Assembly: GCF_030160715.1 (NCBI RefSeq)
Contig: NZ_BSOW01000004.1
Span: 310,001 to 374,000, forward strand
DNA length: 64,000 nucleotides
From: Bradyrhizobium iriomotense
Lineage (GTDB): Bacteria; Pseudomonadota; Alphaproteobacteria; Rhizobiales; Xanthobacteraceae
Direction of reading: 5' to 3'
Part shown: one piece after another, positions 59,192 through 64,000 of the stretch
Numbering within the stretch: the first letter of the stretch is position 1
Layout: every line of letters starts with the position of its first letter
The notes under the pieces: model-generated
Databases searched by the model: none
What the model was told of the DNA's origin: nothing
What the model saw: the letters and a program-made list of their open reading frames with translations, nothing else
Translations under genes and position numbers: made by a program

Positions 59192-60388
59192 ATGAACGAG
59201 CAAGCTGAAAACCTTCGCAACTTTACGATCAATTTCGGGCCGCAGCATCCGGCGGCGCACGGCGTGTTGCGCCTCGTGCTGGAGCTCGACGGTGAAATCG
59301 TCGCCCGCGTCGACCCGCATATCGGCCTGCTGCATCGCGGTACCGAAAAGCTGATCGAGCAGAAGACGTACTTGCAGGCGATTCCTTACTTCGACCGCCT
59401 GGACTACGTCGCGCCGATGAACCAGGAGCACGCTTTCTGCCTTGCGGCCGAAAAGCTGCTCGGCATCGAGGTGCCGCGCCGCGGCCAGTTGATCCGCGTG
59501 CTCTATTGCGAGATCGGCCGCATCCTCTCGCATCTTCTCAATGTCACCACGCAAGCGATGGACGTCGGCGCGCTGACCCCGCCGCTGTGGGGTTTTGAGG
59601 AGCGCGAGAAGCTGATGGTGTTCTACGAGCGCGCCTCGGGCAGCCGTATGCACGCAGCCTTCTTCCGCGTCGGCGGCGTGCACCAGGATCTGCCGCCCAA
59701 GCTGATCAACGACATCGAGGCCTGGTGCGATCCGTTCCTGAAAGTGGTCGACGACCTCGACCGCCTGCTCACCGCCAACCGCATCTTCAAGCAGCGCAAC
59801 GTCGACATCGGTGTGGTGCCGCTGAAGGAAGCCTGGGAGTGGGGCTTTTCGGGCGTGATGGTGCGCGGCTCGGGCGCAGCCTGGGATCTGCGCAAGGCGC
59901 AGCCCTATGAATGCTACGCCGAGATGGAATTCGACATTCCGATCGGCAAGAACGGCGACTGCTACGACCGTTACCTGATCCGCATGGAAGAGATGCGCCA
60001 GTCGGTGCGCATCATGAAGCAGTGCATCGAGAAGCTGAAGGCGCCGGACGGGCAGGGCCCGGTCGTCGTCGAGGATAACAAGGTGGCTCCGCCGCGCCGT
60101 GGCGAGATGAAGCGTTCGATGGAGGCGCTCATCCATCACTTCAAGCTCTACACCGAGGGCGTCCACGTGCCGGCCGGCGAGGTCTACGCCGCGGTCGAGG
60201 CGCCGAAGGGCGAGTTCGGCGTCTATCTCGTCTCCGACGGCACCAACAAGCCCTACAAATGCAAGATCCGCGCGCCGGGCTTTGCCCATCTGCAGGCCAT
60301 GGACCACATCTGCAAGGGCCATCTGCTCGCCGACGTCTCGGCCATTCTCGGCTCGCTGGACATCGTGTTCGGAGAGGTCGATCGGTGA
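59192..60388 (+). CDS. nuoD: NADH-quinone oxidoreductase subunit D
   Basis: A 398-residue subunit forming the quinone pocket with Nuo[22 protein letters not shown] (conserved HP-AAHG loop) and [29 protein letters not shown] are clear, and it ends [14 protein letters not shown] as expected. The stop shares a base with the next gene's ATG (TGATG). Confidence 0.97.
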   Translation: MNEQAENLRNFTINFGPQHPAAHGVLRLVLELDGEIVARVDPHIGLLHRGTEKLIEQKTYLQAIPYFDRLDYVAPMNQEHAFCLAAEKLLGIEVPRRGQLIRVLYCEIGRILSHLLNVTTQAMDVGALTPPLWGFEEREKLMVFYERASGSRMHAAFFRVGGVHQDLPPKLINDIEAWCDPFLKVVDDLDRLLTANRIFKQRNVDIGVVPLKEAWEWGFSGVMVRGSGAAWDLRKAQPYECYAEMEFDIPIGKNGDCYDRYLIRMEEMRQSVRIMKQCIEKLKAPDGQGPVVVEDNKVAPPRRGEMKRSMEALIHHFKLYTEGVHVPAGEVYAAVEAPKGEFGVYLVSDGTNKPYKCKIRAPGFAHLQAMDHICKGHLLADVSAILGSLDIVFGEVDR

Positions 60389-61350
60389 TGGCGCAAGCGC
60401 CAATCCAGTTTGACCGCGCCTCGGGAGCCCTTGAAGGGGCCAACCTGTGGGAGCGGACGGCTGCCTTGGCGCTGGTGACGGGATCGAAGATCTCGTCGCA
60501 CTTCTCGCACATGGGCTACATCGCCTGCGCGAACCTGCTGCGGAAAACGCTGCCCGAGCGCAACATCGCGATCAAGCTCAACCCGGACGCCGTGTTCGAA
60601 TTCCCTTACGGCGACGGCTATTGGAGCAAGCTGCTCAACCGCTCGTACAACTACGAGGACGAGCTGGAGCTGTTGTTCGCTGACTCCGTCGACGTCGACT
60701 ACACGCTGCTCGATTGCGGCGCGAACTACGGCTACTGGTCTGTGCTGGTGTCGAGCAAGCCGTTCGGCGCGCACAGGGCGATCGCGATCGAGCCGTCGGG
60801 CCAGAACTACCCCAAGCTTGCGAACAATGCGCGCATCAACGGCAATCGTTTCGAGACCATGAAATGCGCGATCGGTGCCGCGCGGGGTAAAGCGCGGCTC
60901 TCCGGCACCAAACACGAGGCTTTCAGCATCGCCGGCGGGCCGTCGGCGGGCGGTGAGGACGTGCCGGTCATCGCGCTCGACAATCTGATCGATGACGGCA
61001 AGGTCGAAGCGAGCGGCAAATATCTGATCAAGCTCGACGTCGAAGGCGTGGAGATCGAGGCCATCAAGGGCGGCAAGCGGCTGCTTGAATGCGACAGCGT
61101 GATCATGTGCGAGGAGCACGGCAGCGACCGTTCGCACGCGGTGTCGCGCTACATCCTCGAACAGACCCCGCTGAAGCTGATCGTCTATGATCCCAGCACC
61201 AATCGCATGGAGACGGTGACCGAGCTCTCGATCCTCGATCGCATCAAGGTCTCCACCCACGTCGGCTACAACGTTTTCGGCACCGCGAGCGCATTCTGGC
61301 AGGACAGGATCGATGCCCTGAATGCGAAGGCTGCGCGCCGTATCCAGTGA
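60388..61350 (+). CDS. FkbM-family SAM methyltransferase inserted in the nuo operon
   Basis: A 320-residue protein. The SAM motif is YTLLDCGANYGYWSVLVSS, followed by AIAIEPSGQNYPKLANNARING and LIKLDVEGVEIEAIKGGKRLL, the FkbM hallmark. An N-terminal region of about 90 residues is specific to it. The ATG overlaps the nuoD stop and nuoE starts 12 bases after its stop, so it is cotranslated with complex I. FkbM enzymes usually methylate hydroxyls of sugars or small molecules; a role in complex I or quinone modification is only a guess. Confidence 0.85.
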   Translation: MAQAPIQFDRASGALEGANLWERTAALALVTGSKISSHFSHMGYIACANLLRKTLPERNIAIKLNPDAVFEFPYGDGYWSKLLNRSYNYEDELELLFADSVDVDYTLLDCGANYGYWSVLVSSKPFGAHRAIAIEPSGQNYPKLANNARINGNRFETMKCAIGAARGKARLSGTKHEAFSIAGGPSAGGEDVPVIALDNLIDDGKVEASGKYLIKLDVEGVEIEAIKGGKRLLECDSVIMCEEHGSDRSHAVSRYILEQTPLKLIVYDPSTNRMETVTELSILDRIKVSTHVGYNVFGTASAFWQDRIDALNAKAARRIQ

Positions 61351-61362
61351 GAGATTGAAGAG

Positions 61363-61974
61363 ATGTCCGTTCGCCGCCTAGCGCCCAAGGAAGTCCAGCC
61401 CGCGAGCTTTGCGTTCACGGAGGAGAACCTCGCGTTCGCGAAGCAGCAGGTCGCCAAATATCCGGCGGGGCGTCAGGCCTCGGCTGTGATCGCCATCCTG
61501 TGGCGCGCGCAGGAGCAGAACGATGGCTGGGTGTCGGAAGCCGCGATCCGCGTCATCGCCGACATGCTCGACATGCCCTACATCCGCGTTCTCGAAGTCG
61601 CGACCTTCTACACGATGTTCCAGCTCGCCCCCGTCGGCAAGAAGGCCCACGTCCAGGTCTGCGGCACCACGCCGTGCCGGCTGCGCGGCGCCGAAGACCT
61701 GATCCACGTCTGCGAGAGCCGGATCCATCACGAGCCCTTCCACCTCTCCAAGGACGGCAATTTCAGCTGGGAAGAGGTCGAGTGCCTGGGCGCCTGCGTG
61801 AATGCGCCGATGGTACTGATCGGCAAGGATACCTACGAGGATTTGACCAAGGACAGCTTCGGCAAGGTGCTCGATGGCTTTGCCTCGGGTAATCCGCCCA
61901 AGCCTGGCCCGCAGAACGGCCGCCAGTTCTCGGCCCCCATCACCGGACCGACCACGCTGAAGGAGATCACCTGA
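61363..61974 (+). CDS. nuoE: NADH-quinone oxidoreductase subunit E
   Basis: A 203-residue thioredoxin-fold subunit binding [2Fe-2S] cluster N1a. Ligand cysteines are in [14 protein letters not shown] and [13 protein letters not shown]. The helical N-terminal domain has [20 protein letters not shown]. The alphaproteobacterial C-terminal extension is Pro-rich. The stop overlaps the next ATG. Confidence 0.96.
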   Translation: MSVRRLAPKEVQPASFAFTEENLAFAKQQVAKYPAGRQASAVIAILWRAQEQNDGWVSEAAIRVIADMLDMPYIRVLEVATFYTMFQLAPVGKKAHVQVCGTTPCRLRGAEDLIHVCESRIHHEPFHLSKDGNFSWEEVECLGACVNAPMVLIGKDTYEDLTKDSFGKVLDGFASGNPPKPGPQNGRQFSAPITGPTTLKEIT

Positions 61975-62180
61975 TGCGTGATCTCGTGTCACCCGCAGCG
62001 GAGAGGAGCGGCGCCGTGAAGAAGTGGGGCTTCATCGCCATGCATGCCGCCGTCGCGGCCGTCTTCATCTTTCTGCTGCAGCGCTTCACCCTGAGCGCGT
62101 CGCTGGAAACCAGTCTGCTCTGGGCGCTGACCTTTGGCGTCTGCGCCGCCGGGCTTGCCTACAAGCAAGCCAACCGTTGA
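61974..62180 (+). CDS. Small membrane protein between nuoE and nuoF
   Basis: A 68-residue protein with two hydrophobic helices (about 20-38 and 45-62) ending GLAYKQANR. ATG 61974 overlaps the nuoE stop. A GTG at 62016 with a better ribosome site (GGAGAGGAG) would give a 54-residue form beginning KKWGFIAMHAAVAAVFIFLL. I do not recognise it as a known complex I subunit or assembly factor; it is 15 bases before nuoF and clearly in the operon. Confidence 0.7.
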   Translation: MRDLVSPAAERSGAVKKWGFIAMHAAVAAVFIFLLQRFTLSASLETSLLWALTFGVCAAGLAYKQANR

Positions 62181-62195
62181 TCGGAAAGCACTGAA

Positions 62196-63521
<1,326 letters not shown>

Positions 63522-63526
63522 GAAGA

Positions 63527-64000
63527 ATGACAAAGCTCATCATCGACGGCAAAGAGATCGATGTCCCGCCGGAGTACACGCTGCTCCAGGCGTGCGAGGC
63601 GGCGGGCGCCGAGATTCCGCGCTTCTGCTATCACGAGCGGCTGTCGATCGCCGGCAATTGCCGGATGTGCCTCGTCGAGGTGAAGGGCGGCCCGAAGCCG
63701 GTCGCGAGCTGTGCCTGGGGCGTCCGCGACTGCCGTCCGGGTCCCAAGGGCGAGCCGCCGGAAATCTCCACGCGTTCGCCGATGGTGAAGAAGGCGCGCG
63801 AAGGCGTGATGGAGTTCCTTCTCATCAACCATCCGCTGGACTGCCCGATCTGCGACCAGGGTGGCGAGTGCGACCTCCAGGACCAGGCGATGGGCTATGG
63901 TGTCGACACCAGCCGCTTCGCCGAGAACAAGCGCGCCGTCGAGGACAAGTATCTCGGTGCGCTGGTCAAGACCTCGATGAACCGCTGCATCCAGTGTACG
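63527..64000 (+). CDS. nuoG: NADH-quinone oxidoreductase subunit G, N-terminal part (cut by window edge)
   Basis: The first 158 codons are in the window, open to the last base. The [2Fe-2S] ferredoxin domain has [19 protein letters not shown], with further cysteines at [13 protein letters not shown]. The His/Cys cluster [15 protein letters not shown] and the start of the next cluster site NRCIQCT follow. ATG 63527 has GGAAG upstream. It continues the operon after nuoF. Confidence 0.96.
   Translation, partial: MTKLIIDGKEIDVPPEYTLLQACEAAGAEIPRFCYHERLSIAGNCRMCLVEVKGGPKPVASCAWGVRDCRPGPKGEPPEISTRSPMVKKAREGVMEFLLINHPLDCPICDQGGECDLQDQAMGYGVDTSRFAENKRAVEDKYLGALVKTSMNRCIQCT

Overview
The window is about 64 kb of GC-rich alphaproteobacterial chromosome, most likely Bradyrhizobium or a close relative. 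The reasons are the tig-clpP-clpX-lon order, a glnB-glnA pair behind a sigma-54 (-24/-12) type promoter, a perfect FixK/FNR half-site pair, a 14-subunit-type nuo operon, and intergenic repeats of the type common in Bradyrhizobium/Rhodopseudomonas. This genus call is an inference from content and style, not from a database match.

Layout. 1-8.1 kb: an exopolysaccharide neighbourhood with a polyprenyl glycosylphosphotransferase (cut by the window edge), a GT4 glycosyltransferase, a Wzc/GumC-like co-polymerase, a BcsL/CelD-type GNAT protein and a NodB-fold protein. Small secreted or membrane proteins lie between them. 8.1-19 kb: housekeeping genes (DUF2842, ctaA, metY, a CoA-binding protein, an ECHDC3-like crotonase, a thioesterase, rplM-rpsI, a diguanylate cyclase, an AI-2E family permease and a class-I-amidotransferase-like hydrolase). 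19-23 kb: glnB-glnA and the NAD(P)HX repair enzyme. 22.9-24.2 kb: a Tat-exported cupredoxin protein that has lost most copper ligands. 24.4-31.8 kb: tRNA-Leu, then the protein quality-control block tig, clpP, clpX, lon. 31.9-46.5 kb: tRNA-Val, then a metal-resistance block almost entirely on the minus strand. It holds a cation diffusion facilitator, a Czc-type RND efflux system (zinc/cobalt/cadmium class), a Cus-type RND system (copper/silver class) and several small His/Cys-rich exported proteins. 46.7-57.4 kb: small membrane proteins, pepT, tRNA-Asp, an MFS transporter plus Rieske oxygenase with a divergent MarR regulator, and a TonB receptor with a PepSY membrane protein. 57.6-64 kb: nuoABCD, an FkbM-family methyltransferase gene, nuoE, a small membrane protein gene, nuoF and the start of nuoG.

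Themes. Several proteins keep a recognisable enzyme fold but lack key catalytic or metal ligands: the Wzc-like ATPase domain, the NodB deacetylase, the multicopper-oxidase-like protein and the crotonase. The most unusual arrangement is a methyltransferase gene and a small membrane protein gene embedded, with overlapping stops and starts, in the complex I operon. I saw no CRISPR array, prophage, transposase or rRNA gene, and no classical new defence system. The best novelty candidates are the pseudoenzymes, the complex I insertions, the FixK-box-linked exported protein and the short proteins listed below.
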